Shown here: positions 9,241-17,368 of the stretch, piece after piece
Layout of the letters: the number at the start of each line of letters is the position of its first letter
How positions within the stretch are numbered: the stretch's first letter is position 1
From: Anaerolineaceae bacterium
Lineage (GTDB): Bacteria > Chloroflexota > Anaerolineae > Anaerolineales > Anaerolineaceae
Reading direction: 5' to 3'
NCBI GenBank assembly: GCA_016841365.1
Contig: JAENZI010000009.1
Location: forward strand, 62,001 to 126,000
Length of the DNA: 64,000 nt
Position numbers and translations under genes: made by a program
Notes under the pieces: generated by a model
Seen by the model: only the letters and a program-made list of their open reading frames with translations
What the model was told of the DNA's origin: nothing
Databases searched by the model: none

Positions 9241-11271
9241 GTGATAAAATATCTACAAAAAAAATTCAGCGGTGAGAATATCCCCCTGCTAATGCTGCTT
9301 ACGATCATTCTAACCATTAGTTCGTCAAACCTCATCATACAATTCTTCTTGAGGTTTCTTTTGATCGATTGGATCAGGGTCTTTGCTATCACACTACTCG
9401 TGAACCTGATCCTCTTCTTTCCGGTATTTCATTCGGTAAAAAAAGTTGCGGTTCACTCCAGAAGGCATCCAAAATGGACTCTGACCATCATTGCGATCAG
9501 TTTACTTATTTCAGCCTTATTCTATACGCTGTTCCCAGGAAAGATCACCGGCAATTTATTATTGCTCGAAAATGCTAACCTGCTTTTGTACAGGTTCAGC
9601 AGGCTGGTAAACATCATCAGCTTTATGTTCAGCATCGCCTTTCTTATTCTATTGATGATTCTGGGGCTGGTAAACAAGCTCAAAACTCACCCGCGATGGA
9701 CTTCGATCGCAATCCTATTCTTTATCACTGTCCTCATGACTGGTTTATTCATTTATGATGATTACGGCATATCATCGGATGAGCCTAACGAACGGACCAA
9801 TGGGCTGGTCTCTGCGCAGTATTTCGCCGACTTCATTGAAGAAAAATTCCCCGAAAGCGACCCTTACCTGCCAAAACTATCAACCTACCGCTATCGTTAT
9901 TATGGCGTTGCATACCAATTCCCTATGGCGGTCATCGAGCACAATATCATGTTACGCGGAGAATCGATCTGGCTATTCCGCCACCTGATGAATTTCCTTT
10001 TCTTTTACGCTGGCGTGATTGCCATGTTTCACCTGGGGGCGGATTTCTTCAATGACGGTCGGCTGGGCCTGCTTGGGGCATCGCTGTTGGTCCTCAACCC
10101 GCGGATTTTTAGCCATGCATTCTTCAATCCCAAGGACACCATCTTTTTGGCAGTATTTACTGTCGCATTATATTTTTCCGTCCGCTTTTGGAAGGAACCC
10201 ACCATAAAGAATGCCTTACCTGCGGCATTAACTATCGCTTACGCTTCCAATGTGCGTATCATCGCGCTATCTTTGGTTGCCATATCCGTTGGGTTATTCT
10301 TTGTCGATCTAACCGTGAAATCCAAAAAGATATCATGGAAACCCATCACCTTGATGGTGGTCGTGTGTGGCATCTTCTTATTCCTTTTCTGGCCGGCATC
10401 CTGGCAGGACCCGCTGGCTTACCTCGGGAATGTTATCCGACTGTTTTCAGATTACACCTATTGGGATTTTGAAGTCATGTACATGGGAGAATTTATCCGA
10501 GGGGCAGAAGTCCCCTGGCATTACCTCCTGGTTTGGATAGGCATCACGATCCCCATCATGTATTTTGTCTGTTTTCTCTCCGGAACAAGCATCACTCTCA
10601 AAGAGAGTTTTCAGCAAGGTTGGCGCACCATCACCGATCACCGGCACCGCACCCAGATCATATTCTTGCTGCTATTCCTCATCCCCCCATTGCTCGCCAT
10701 TGTGCTGAACTCCACACTCTATAACGGTTGGCGACATTTTCAATTCATCCAAGCACCCTTCGTAATGGTTATTTTGATAGGTATTAATTTCGGATTGAAC
10801 GAAACGAAAACCATAAAACCCCTCAGATTTCGGACACTACTCTTTCCGATATTATTAGCATTGCTGTTTTTCAATATGCTTTTTGCAGGATATTGGATGG
10901 TCAAGCAACACCCCCACCAATATGTTTTTTTCAATCGCATCGGTTATCTTACAGGCAGGGAAAATTTTGAACGGGACTATTGGCGGATCTCCATGAAACA
11001 AGGATTAGAATTTCTATTAGATTATGACAGCAGTGATGAGCTTGTGATATGTACAGAAGAACAATTTCAGGACCCGCAATTTATCAATATCCTGCCAGAA
11101 AACGATCGCAGCCGGATAAAGTTCCTTTCTTCAGAAAACAGTACCACGCCATACAAATATGGCATTGAAACCTACCGCTGGGGAGAAACGATCAAAAAAG
11201 GCAGGTTAATCCACGATATCGAGGTGGACGGTTTACCTATTTTATCAATATATCTATACGAATTTGAATGA
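9241..11271 (+). CDS. Polytopic membrane glycosyltransferase-like protein (PMT/ArnT type)
   Basis: A 676-residue protein with about 12 or more hydrophobic segments, starting at GTG. Its first large extracytoplasmic loop begins after residue 170 with DDYGISSDEPNERTN. This acidic DE motif is typical of GT39/GT83-like enzymes, which transfer sugars from polyprenyl-phosphate donors to proteins or lipids on the outer face of the membrane. Further loops contain HAFFNPKDTIF and NGWRHFQFIQAP, consistent with this superfamily. The soluble C-terminus (about 570-676) has no recognised domain. Neighbours give no clue to donor or acceptor. The GTG start follows an AAGGAAA sequence at an unusually long distance, so the start is provisional. 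Confidence 0.65.
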   Translation: MIKYLQKKFSGENIPLLMLLTIILTISSSNLIIQFFLRFLLIDWIRVFAITLLVNLILFFPVFHSVKKVAVHSRRHPKWTLTIIAISLLISALFYTLFPGKITGNLLLLENANLLLYRFSRLVNIISFMFSIAFLILLMILGLVNKLKTHPRWTSIAILFFITVLMTGLFIYDDYGISSDEPNERTNGLVSAQYFADFIEEKFPESDPYLPKLSTYRYRYYGVAYQFPMAVIEHNIMLRGESIWLFRHLMNFLFFYAGVIAMFHLGADFFNDGRLGLLGASLLVLNPRIFSHAFFNPKDTIFLAVFTVALYFSVRFWKEPTIKNALPAALTIAYASNVRIIALSLVAISVGLFFVDLTVKSKKISWKPITLMVVVCGIFLFLFWPASWQDPLAYLGNVIRLFSDYTYWDFEVMYMGEFIRGAEVPWHYLLVWIGITIPIMYFVCFLSGTSITLKESFQQGWRTITDHRHRTQIIFLLLFLIPPLLAIVLNSTLYNGWRHFQFIQAPFVMVILIGINFGLNETKTIKPLRFRTLLFPILLALLFFNMLFAGYWMVKQHPHQYVFFNRIGYLTGRENFERDYWRISMKQGLEFLLDYDSSDELVICTEEQFQDPQFINILPENDRSRIKFLSSENSTTPYKYGIETYRWGETIKKGRLIHDIEVDGLPILSIYLYEFE

Positions 11272-11345
11272 ATTTTAGGCAGTGATGGAGCCAAAATTGT
11301 ATTAATTGAAGTAATCCGTGTAACAATCCTTGCTTTATTGCTTAT

Positions 11346-12494
11346 TTAAGACTGGTACACGACTCTACCTCCAACCATGGTCAGGCAGACTCGATAATCC
11401 TGGTCAAGCACAACCACATCGGCATCCGCACCAGGCTTCAAACATCCTTTTTCACCCTCCCAACCCATCACTTCAGCGGGTACCGATGTCGCCATCGGTA
11501 ATACTTCCTGGATCGGCAGCCCTGTAAAATCCATTGCATTACGTACAGCGCGATCCATCGTCAGGGTACTGCCGGACAACTTACCCGATGGCGTTCGGGC
11601 AATCCCATCTCTGACAATGATTGACTGACCACCAAAATGATAATCACCATCTTCTAAACCAGTACCCCTAATAGCATCTGTGATCAATATCGTTCGGGAA
11701 GGGCTTTTAGCTCTGACGATTATTTTTACGACGCCAGGATGGATATGAATGCCATCACATATCAATTGAGCATAGATTCGATCGTCCGCCAAAACACCTC
11801 CCACAGTGCCTGGCTGACGATGGTGCAGCTCCAGCATCCCATTAAAGATGTGTGTTGCCTGTCTGACGCCAAAATCTGCTGCCTCAATGACCTGCTCATA
11901 GGATGCCCCGCTGTGACCGATTGAAAATTCAACCCCCTGCTTAAGGCCATCCTGCAATAAATCTTTCGCCCCCTCAATTTCAGGCGCAAATGTCATCAAT
12001 TTTATATCCCCTGTCCTGAACCATTCTAAATATTCCTCATTAGCAGGCTTGTGAAGCATCTCAGGGCGTTGAGCGCCGCGCTGTTTTACCGCGAGATATG
12101 GACCCTCAACATGCACACCAAGATGTTTTGCACCATCGTTCGTTTGCGGTGTTTGGGCAACATTGTTGATTGCAGCGCTCATTAATTCCGGTGATGCGCT
12201 CCAGGTTGTCGGCAAAAAGCTGGTCACGCCAAATTTTGCGACAAACCGGCTGATTTTATGCAGGGCTTCTGGCGTAGCATCCATCACACTCGCACCCATG
12301 GCACCATGAATATGAAGATCAATAAAACCAGGTACGAGATATTTACCGGTGACATCAATGATCTGATCATCATCTTCAATTGAGATTGGTTCACTGCTGA
12401 TGCCAGAGATCTTTTCCCCTTCGACGATCAGCGCAGAATTCGTCAGAACCTGATCCGGTGTGATTAATTTTCCACCTGTGAAGTACGTTTTCAC
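11346..12494 (-). CDS. nagA: N-acetylglucosamine-6-phosphate deacetylase
   Basis: Amidohydrolase that converts GlcNAc-6-phosphate to glucosamine-6-phosphate and acetate in amino-sugar and cell-wall recycling. It is 382 residues, the usual length. Metal and catalytic landmarks are visible in order: VPGFIDLHIHGAMG, GVHVEGPYL (metal-binding Glu), FSIGHSGA and ATHIFNGM (His ligands) and ILITDAIRGTG (catalytic Asp). The C-terminus returns to the small beta-sandwich with KPGADADVVVLD. No nagB or PTS gene is adjacent. The 195-base region upstream holds a multi-hairpin element and a tRNA gene rather than an evident NagR operator. Confidence 0.94.
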   Translation of the reverse strand: MKTYFTGGKLITPDQVLTNSALIVEGEKISGISSEPISIEDDDQIIDVTGKYLVPGFIDLHIHGAMGASVMDATPEALHKISRFVAKFGVTSFLPTTWSASPELMSAAINNVAQTPQTNDGAKHLGVHVEGPYLAVKQRGAQRPEMLHKPANEEYLEWFRTGDIKLMTFAPEIEGAKDLLQDGLKQGVEFSIGHSGASYEQVIEAADFGVRQATHIFNGMLELHHRQPGTVGGVLADDRIYAQLICDGIHIHPGVVKIIVRAKSPSRTILITDAIRGTGLEDGDYHFGGQSIIVRDGIARTPSGKLSGSTLTMDRAVRNAMDFTGLPIQEVLPMATSVPAEVMGWEGEKGCLKPGADADVVVLDQDYRVCLTMVGGRVVYQS

Positions 12495-12550
12495 CTATCG
12501 CTCCTGCAGAACTCAAATATCAAAAGGTTGACTAATAATTTAATCAATTT

Positions 12551-12638
12551 GACGGTACCATGATTATAATATCGAAACATTTTCGATAATTAATTGCCAC
12601 AATTAAATAATTATATACTATCAGATAAGCGTACCGTC
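12551..12638. other. Unexplained three-stem inverted-repeat element
   Basis: Outer arms GACGGTAC (12551-12558) and GTACCGTC (12631-12638) are perfectly complementary over eight bases. They enclose two perfect hairpins: TATCGAAA-cat-TTTCGATA (12570-12588) and TTAATTG-cca-CAATTAA (12590-12606). Together they could fold into a multibranched cruciform or RNA on either strand. The element lies between the tRNA-His terminator and nagA, in the 5' region of nagA. It contains no credible ORF and has no T-run, so it is not a simple terminator. Confidence 0.5.
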
Positions 12639-12663
12639 AGTATTCCCCCCCCATTTAAAACCA

Positions 12664-12684
12664 AAAACCCCTCTGCGGGGTTTT
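12664..12684 (-). terminator. Rho-independent terminator after hisS-tRNA-His
   Basis: AAAACCCC-N5-GGGGTTTT with a run of five T residues on the minus strand. It lies a few bases beyond the 3' end of the tRNA-His gene and would end the hisS-tRNA transcript. The symmetric A and T flanks make it potentially usable in both directions. Confidence 0.8.
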
Positions 12685-12690
12685 ATTCTG

Positions 12691-12764
12691 GGTGCCTGAA
12701 GGGGGTCGAACCCTCAACCTCATCATCCACAGTGACGCGCTCTAACCATTGAGCTACAGGCACC
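12691..12764 (-). tRNA. tRNA-His (GTG anticodon)
   Basis: On the minus strand a full cloverleaf can be drawn. The acceptor stem is GTGCCTG/CAGGCAC, preceded by an extra G(-1) facing C73, the identity element of bacterial tRNA-His. The D-stem is GCTC/GAGC and the anticodon stem is CGTCA/TGATG. The anticodon loop CTGTGGA carries anticodon GTG, and the T-arm contains GGTTCGACC. A 3' CCA is not encoded. It starts about 27 bases behind the stop codon of hisS in the same orientation. Confidence 0.95.
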
Positions 12765-12791
12765 ATAATTTCAGACCCTAATTTTATCACA

Positions 12792-14069
12792 TCAGGGGGT
12801 GCTTGGCAAGAATTTCTCAATTTGCTCGACCAACGCCGCCTGATCCACGCTGACCTGCTCTCTTGTCTTCAGGTTTTTAACTGCCGCTTTCCCAACAGCG
12901 ATCTCATCCGGCCCTAAGACAACCGCAACCGGGATGTCTAAACGGTCAGCATACTTGAACTGCTTGCCGAGTTTATCGGCTTCCGGGTAGACAACCACGC
13001 GCAATCCCACCTGCCTGAGCTGGTCAGCAACATTTAATGACTCCGTCAAGGTTGCCTCATCAAAAACCGTGACCAGCACCTGGGGAATATACCCCAAGCG
13101 TTCAGGAATGACACCCGCATCTCGCAGCACCAGCTCGATTACCACATCGCCCATGGCAAATCCCACGCCGGGCAATCGCAGCCCCCCCACATCGGAGACG
13201 AGGTTGTCATACCGCCCGCCACCGAGTATTGCCCGGGATTGACCGCCCAGCTCAAAGGTTTCAAAAACGGTCCCGGTGTAATAGTCCAGCCCGCGGATCA
13301 CTTTTGGATTGTATTCAACGTAATCCTCCACACCAAATACCTTGATCAGATCAAAGAATTCCACCAGTTCATCAGACTTCTTCCACAGATCAACATCTTT
13401 GAGCACATCCAAAAGCCCATCCACTTGTGTTTCCATCAAGCCAGATTCCACAGCAAATTCACGCCAGGCTTTTTCAGAAAGTTTATCCAACTTATCAACC
13501 ACCCGGAAAACCTGCGGCCTGAGTTCTTTCTCAATATTCAGCGACGAGAAGGCTTCATCCATCAAGCGGCGATTGTTCACGTAAATGCGCACCTGCTCAG
13601 GCGACAGTCCAGTTTCTTTTAAGAAGGTCGCAGCCACAGCGACAATTTCTGCATCCGCAGCAACCGACTCCGTCCCCACCAGATCTATGTTCCATTGGTA
13701 AAACTCCCGCGTGCGGCCGCGCTGTGGTTTTTCATAACGCCAGAAAGGGCCAATCGACCACCACCGCAGCGGCATCGGGATCTCATATTGCTGTTGTGCA
13801 ACCATCCGTGCTAAAGTGGGCGTCAACTCAGGCCGAAGGGTCAGCAGGTCATCACCCGGTGATGAGAAAACAAAAGCCTGCTCCTTGACCAATTCATCGC
13901 CGGATTTTGCGGCATACAGATCGATAAACTCCAAACAAGGGCCTTCATATTCCTGGTAACCAAAACGCGTTGAAACGTCCCGGATGATATCAAACATCCA
14001 GCGTCTCACAGCCATATTTTGAGGGTAAAAATCGCGTGTTCCCTTTACACTGCGTACAATATCTGCCAT
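12792..14069 (-). CDS. hisS: Histidyl-tRNA synthetase
   Basis: Class II synthetase that attaches histidine to tRNA-His. It is 425 residues from the chosen ATG; a GTG two codons earlier is possible, but GAGGTG lies at better spacing to the ATG. Family signatures are present: VKGTRDFYPQ at the N-terminus, motif 2 with RYEKPQRGRTREFYQWN, the histidine-specific RGLDYYTGTVFE, and motif 3 GGGRYDNL. A C-terminal anticodon-binding domain begins near residue 325 (PQVLVTVFDEA). It is divergent from the DRTGG gene at 14214. Its cognate tRNA gene follows in the same direction, so enzyme and substrate RNA probably share a transcript. Confidence 0.96.
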   Translation of the reverse strand: MADIVRSVKGTRDFYPQNMAVRRWMFDIIRDVSTRFGYQEYEGPCLEFIDLYAAKSGDELVKEQAFVFSSPGDDLLTLRPELTPTLARMVAQQQYEIPMPLRWWSIGPFWRYEKPQRGRTREFYQWNIDLVGTESVAADAEIVAVAATFLKETGLSPEQVRIYVNNRRLMDEAFSSLNIEKELRPQVFRVVDKLDKLSEKAWREFAVESGLMETQVDGLLDVLKDVDLWKKSDELVEFFDLIKVFGVEDYVEYNPKVIRGLDYYTGTVFETFELGGQSRAILGGGRYDNLVSDVGGLRLPGVGFAMGDVVIELVLRDAGVIPERLGYIPQVLVTVFDEATLTESLNVADQLRQVGLRVVVYPEADKLGKQFKYADRLDIPVAVVLGPDEIAVGKAAVKNLKTREQVSVDQAALVEQIEKFLPSTP

Positions 14070-14213
14070 AAACACCTCATTGTCATAGTTGTGCCATGTC
14101 TTTCAACACTTCATTTTACCCGGTCTTCAAAGAAACGATGATTTAAGGTAAAGTTATGCGTGGATTTAAGATAAAATATTGGTATTAGTGGTTATCAAAT
14201 AGAGAAGGATAAA

Positions 14214-14585
14214 ATGAAACTCAAGAAATTGATCGAATTAATCGAAGGCAATTTATTAACAGACCATTCCACAGATAATATCGAAATCAAAGGCGCCATG
14301 GGTGCGGATTTGATGAGTGATGTGCTGACCTCAATCAAACCAGAGTCGGTGCTTCTCACCGGGCTTTGCAATCCGCAGGTTGTCAGAACTGCCCAAATTG
14401 CAGATATCCGGGCGATTGTCTTCGTCAGAGGGAAAAACCCAGCACAAGAGGCGATCAATCTAGCCAATGAAGAAAATATCCCCCTGATCACAACCACACT
14501 TGGACTATTTGATACTTGCGGCATTTTATTTCAAGAAGGTCTTCCCAGCTTTGAAACTCAAACTGAGGACGACTGCGCCCCATGA
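14214..14585 (+). CDS. DRTGG-like domain protein
   Basis: A 123-residue single-domain protein resembling the DRTGG domain of unknown function, found in phosphotransacetylase-like and CBS proteins and as small proteins beside clostridial and thermotogal hydrogenase genes. Visible features are MKLKKLIELIEGNLL at the N-terminus, GADLMSDVLTSIKPESVLLTG, IRAIVFVRGK and EENIPLITTTLGLFDTCG. It opens a plus-strand run of DRTGG, CBS-ATPase, DRTGG, PHP and hydrogenase genes with short gaps. It is probably a regulatory or sensory partner of the neighbouring ATPase, judged by context only. An AGAAGGATAAA ribosome site precedes the ATG. Confidence 0.65.
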   Translation: MKLKKLIELIEGNLLTDHSTDNIEIKGAMGADLMSDVLTSIKPESVLLTGLCNPQVVRTAQIADIRAIVFVRGKNPAQEAINLANEENIPLITTTLGLFDTCGILFQEGLPSFETQTEDDCAP

Positions 14586-14598
14586 AAAGCGTTAAACC

Positions 14599-15570
14599 AT
14601 GACCCCGATCCAACCTGAAATCTCCGATAAAAGAGCAGAAACCATCACTAAAACCGAAGAACTTGCGTACGAACTGCGCATCCATGAGGTGATGACCAAG
14701 GATGTTCATTCGCTTTCACCTGACATCAAGATGGAAGAAGCTCTTGAAATCTTCCAAAAAGAACGTTTTTCTGGCGCACCTGTGGAGCAAGATGGCGAAC
14801 TGATCGGCATTCTAAGCATCGAAGACCTTATCCATGCACTCCGTGAGAATCATATCGACGCCCTCGTTCGTGAGTATATGACAACCCAAATGACCACCGT
14901 CCGGAAGCACGACCCGGTCGTTGAGGCATTGAAAACCTTCGCCCGTACCAATTACGGGCGTTTGCCCGTATTGGATGAGAATGGTAAACTCGCCGGCATT
15001 ATCACCAAAGGCGACATCACAAACGGTTTGCTGAAAGCCCTCCAGCGGAATTATCAAGAAGAAGAGTTAATCCGATATCGAGCCAGCCACCTGTTTGAAG
15101 ATATTGTCTCAGGCCGCACGAGCCTCATTTTACGCTACGACATCCGCAAAGGGGATTTCATCCATGGTGGAAACGCCTCAAGCAACATCAAACGTGCTCT
15201 GCTGCGCTTGGGGGCATCACCCCAGGTGGCGCGACGCTGCGGCATTGCCGTGTATGAGGCAGAAATGAACCTGATCATCCATACCAACCATGGCGGCACC
15301 CTGCGGATCGAAATCGAGCCGCACAAGATCACTATGGAAGCCTATGATGATGGCCCGGGTATTGAGGATGTCGAAGAAGCCATGCGTCCAGGCTTTTCAA
15401 CCGCAACAAATGAAGTCAGGGAAATGGGCTTTGGTGCGGGGATGGGGCTGGTCAATATCAAACGCTGTGTGGATGAAATGCGCCTGATCTCATCCAAAGA
15501 TCGCGGGACAAATCTTTACATGATCATGTATCTCAACGACACTGATGAGAATCCCCAAACCGTCAATTAA
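14599..15570 (+). CDS. CBS-pair protein fused to a GHKL (HATPase) domain
   Basis: A 323-residue protein. Two CBS modules span about residues 28-145 (HEVMTKDVHSLSPD, GAPVEQDGELIGILSIEDL, VREYMTTQM, GRLPVLDENGKLAGIITKGD) and would bind adenine nucleotides or related ligands. The C-terminal half (about 185-315) is an anti-sigma-factor/serine-kinase-type ATPase domain. It has an N-box-like SSNIKRALLRLG, G1 box YDDGPGIED and G2 box MGFGAGMGLVNIKRCVDEM. The fusion suggests energy-state sensing coupled to kinase or partner-switch output. It lies between two DRTGG genes and upstream of the hydrogenase operon, where such ATPases are common in other anaerobes. No sigma factor or STAS partner is in this window. 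Confidence 0.75.
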   Translation: MTPIQPEISDKRAETITKTEELAYELRIHEVMTKDVHSLSPDIKMEEALEIFQKERFSGAPVEQDGELIGILSIEDLIHALRENHIDALVREYMTTQMTTVRKHDPVVEALKTFARTNYGRLPVLDENGKLAGIITKGDITNGLLKALQRNYQEEELIRYRASHLFEDIVSGRTSLILRYDIRKGDFIHGGNASSNIKRALLRLGASPQVARRCGIAVYEAEMNLIIHTNHGGTLRIEIEPHKITMEAYDDGPGIEDVEEAMRPGFSTATNEVREMGFGAGMGLVNIKRCVDEMRLISSKDRGTNLYMIMYLNDTDENPQTVN

Positions 15571-15600
15571 CTCCGCTCACCATATAGGAATCGAGAACTT

Positions 15601-15951
15601 ATGAACCTTGAAGAGATTATCCACAACCTGAACCTGAAAGTCCTCACCGACACGCGTGATTTTTCAGCAGTTCCCGTCAAAAGCGGTTATTGCTCAGACC
15701 TGCTCAGTTGTGTAATGACAGGTGCTGCCCCAGAAGGCGTTTGGGTCACCCTGATGGCACACAGCAATATTATCGCTGTAGCGGCACTGCTGGATCTTTC
15801 CGCTGTCATCATCACAGAAGACGCCCAGCCAGACGAAGACACAATCGCCAAGGCAAATGAAAAAGGGGTCACGCTGCTCTCATCTCCCAAACCGAACTTC
15901 CAGGTTGTCGGTGAACTTTGGGATATGGGGTTAAGAGCGAAACAGGATTAA
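15601..15951 (+). CDS. Second DRTGG-like domain protein
   Basis: A 116-residue paralogue-like partner of the protein at 14214, with the same layout: MNLEEIIHNLNLKVLTD, GYCSDLLSCVMTGAAPEGVWVT, LSAVIITEDAQPDED and EKGVTLLSSPKPNFQVVGELWDMG. It lies 30 bases after the CBS-ATPase gene and just before the PHP gene, so the four are probably one operon. Function is unknown. Two DRTGG proteins bracketing an ATPase suggest they form a regulatory complex, which is an inference from order only. Confidence 0.65.
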   Translation: MNLEEIIHNLNLKVLTDTRDFSAVPVKSGYCSDLLSCVMTGAAPEGVWVTLMAHSNIIAVAALLDLSAVIITEDAQPDEDTIAKANEKGVTLLSSPKPNFQVVGELWDMGLRAKQD

Positions 15952-15969
15952 GTTTGTAGAAAGCAACCC

Positions 15970-16716
15970 TTGAAATTCTTCCGCGCGGAATTACATGTTC
16001 ATACAGTGCTTTCCCCTTGTGCCGGGATCGAGATGATCCCGCCGTTGATTGTGCAAGCAGCGGTTGAGCGCGGCATTGATTTGATTGCCATCACCGACCA
16101 CAACGCCAGCGAGAACGTCAGCGCAGTGATTGATGCCGCAAAAGGTAAACCATTGACTGTCTTACCTGGCATGGAACTGCAGACAGAAGAGGAAGTCCAC
16201 TGTCTTTGCCTGTTTGATACCCTCGATCAATTGGAGAAACTACAAAAATTGGTCGATAAAACCCTGCCAAACACACCGAATAACATCGAGTTTTTCGGCG
16301 AGCAATTTATCGTTGACCACACAGGCGACTTCATCAGGCGCAAAGAACAACTTCTCATCAACTCCACCAAACTCAGCTTCGAAGAAGCCTTCCAGGCTGT
16401 CACCAAAATCGGAGGGCTATTCATCCCCGCTCATGTCAACCGCCAGGCCTTTGGGTTGATTGACCACCTGGGTTTTGTCCCGCCCGAATTGCCTATAGAA
16501 GCCCTGGAAATATCCCGCCATATCACACCAGAGAAAGCCCTTGAGCAATATCCTCAATTAAAGGGCTACCCGTTGATTCAGAGCGGTGATGTCCACTATT
16601 TGGATGACTTTTTAGGGGCTAATCAATTTTTCATTGAAGAACCGACCATTGCCGAATTAAAAATGGCGCTAAAAAGACAAAATGGCCGGAAAGTAAAACT
16701 CGAACGACATTTTTGA
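15970..16716 (+). CDS. PHP-domain metal-dependent phosphoesterase
   Basis: A 248-residue protein of the polymerase-and-histidinol-phosphatase superfamily. The N-terminus carries AELHVHTVLSPCAG with the metal-binding HxH. ITDHNASEN, PGMELQTEEEVHCLCLF, IPAHVNRQAFG and SGDVHYLDD supply the remaining His, Asp and Glu ligands. The start is TTG at 15970, because this codon immediately precedes KFFRAELHVHT and no better codon exists. It probably hydrolyses a small phosphorylated molecule; the substrate is unknown. It is the last gene of the regulatory cassette before the hydrogenase promoter, and similar PHP genes lie in hydrogenase clusters of Firmicutes. Confidence 0.75.
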   Translation: MKFFRAELHVHTVLSPCAGIEMIPPLIVQAAVERGIDLIAITDHNASENVSAVIDAAKGKPLTVLPGMELQTEEEVHCLCLFDTLDQLEKLQKLVDKTLPNTPNNIEFFGEQFIVDHTGDFIRRKEQLLINSTKLSFEEAFQAVTKIGGLFIPAHVNRQAFGLIDHLGFVPPELPIEALEISRHITPEKALEQYPQLKGYPLIQSGDVHYLDDFLGANQFFIEEPTIAELKMALKRQNGRKVKLERHF

Positions 16717-16748
16717 CAATTCTCTAAGTTATTTGTGACATTCGTTTA

Positions 16749-16799
16749 TTGACCAGATTCGCAAGTCGGATTACACTGATTTGTGGTAAATTTCACAAA
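16749..16799 (+). promoter_or_regulatory. Hydrogenase operon promoter with downstream Rex/Crp-like palindrome
   Basis: TTGACC (16749-16754) and TACACT (16772-16777) are 17 bases apart. Directly behind the -10 lies TTTGTG-N8-CACAAA (16780-16799), a perfect six-base inverted repeat. Its core fits the Rex pattern TTGTGAA-N4-TTCACAA with two left-arm differences, and also the Crp/Fnr pattern TGTGA-N6-TCACA with one difference. The position predicts repression by whichever protein binds. Confidence 0.6.
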
Positions 16800-16851
16800 C
16801 TGCGATTTATCGCGTCTGTGAACAAGCACTAATTTTGGAGACTGATCTTTA

Positions 16852-17367
16852 ATGCAAACAACTTTAGAAAAAACTTATACTGACGAAGCACTCATTGACC
16901 CCTCAAAACGAGCGACTATTGATCGCATCCTGCAAGAGAACAAACACCTTGAAGGTGCTACGATGGTCGTCTTAAATGGTATTCAGGAATCCATCGGCTA
17001 TATCTCTTCAGAAATGCAGGTTTATATCGCTAATAATTTAGGTGAACCGGTCAGCCGTATTCATGGCGTGGTTTCATTTTACTCATTTTTTACCACCACT
17101 CCGCGGGGCAAGCACACCATAAAATTCTGTATCGGCACCGCATGTTACGTTGCCGGTATTGAACAAATTATTGAAAAAGCAAAACAAATTTTGGGCATCG
17201 AGCCGGGCGAAACAACAGAAGACGGTCTGATCACGCTTGAGTTGTGCCGCTGTGTCGGCGCTTGCAGCCAGGCACCCGTCATCGTCGTCGATGAAGATGT
17301 TCAGGGACGCGTTAAACCCAATCGCTTCCCCAAGACCATTCAAGACATCAAATCTCAGGAAGGATAA
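16852..17367 (+). CDS. NuoE/HoxE-like [2Fe-2S] hydrogenase subunit, first copy
   Basis: A 171-residue thioredoxin-fold ferredoxin subunit, equivalent to NuoE of complex I, HydC/HndA of bifurcating hydrogenases and HoxE. Cluster ligands are intact: CIGTAC (C-x4-C) and CVGAC (C-x3-C). The family segments GYISSEMQVYIA and ISRIHGVVSFYSFF-like sequence are present (VSRIHGVVSFYSFFTTTPRG). It would pass electrons to or from the flavin subunit. It is the first gene of the hydrogenase operon, directly behind the promoter and palindrome. A second, different copy lies at 20179. Confidence 0.93.
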   Translation: MQTTLEKTYTDEALIDPSKRATIDRILQENKHLEGATMVVLNGIQESIGYISSEMQVYIANNLGEPVSRIHGVVSFYSFFTTTPRGKHTIKFCIGTACYVAGIEQIIEKAKQILGIEPGETTEDGLITLELCRCVGACSQAPVIVVDEDVQGRVKPNRFPKTIQDIKSQEG

Positions 17368-17368
17368 T

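Noticed and set aside
17237-17368. An N-terminal extension of the small ATPase gene
   Set aside because: The open frame overlaps the end of the NuoE gene in another frame and does not look like protein sequence. The ribosome site and family start fit TTG at 17369.
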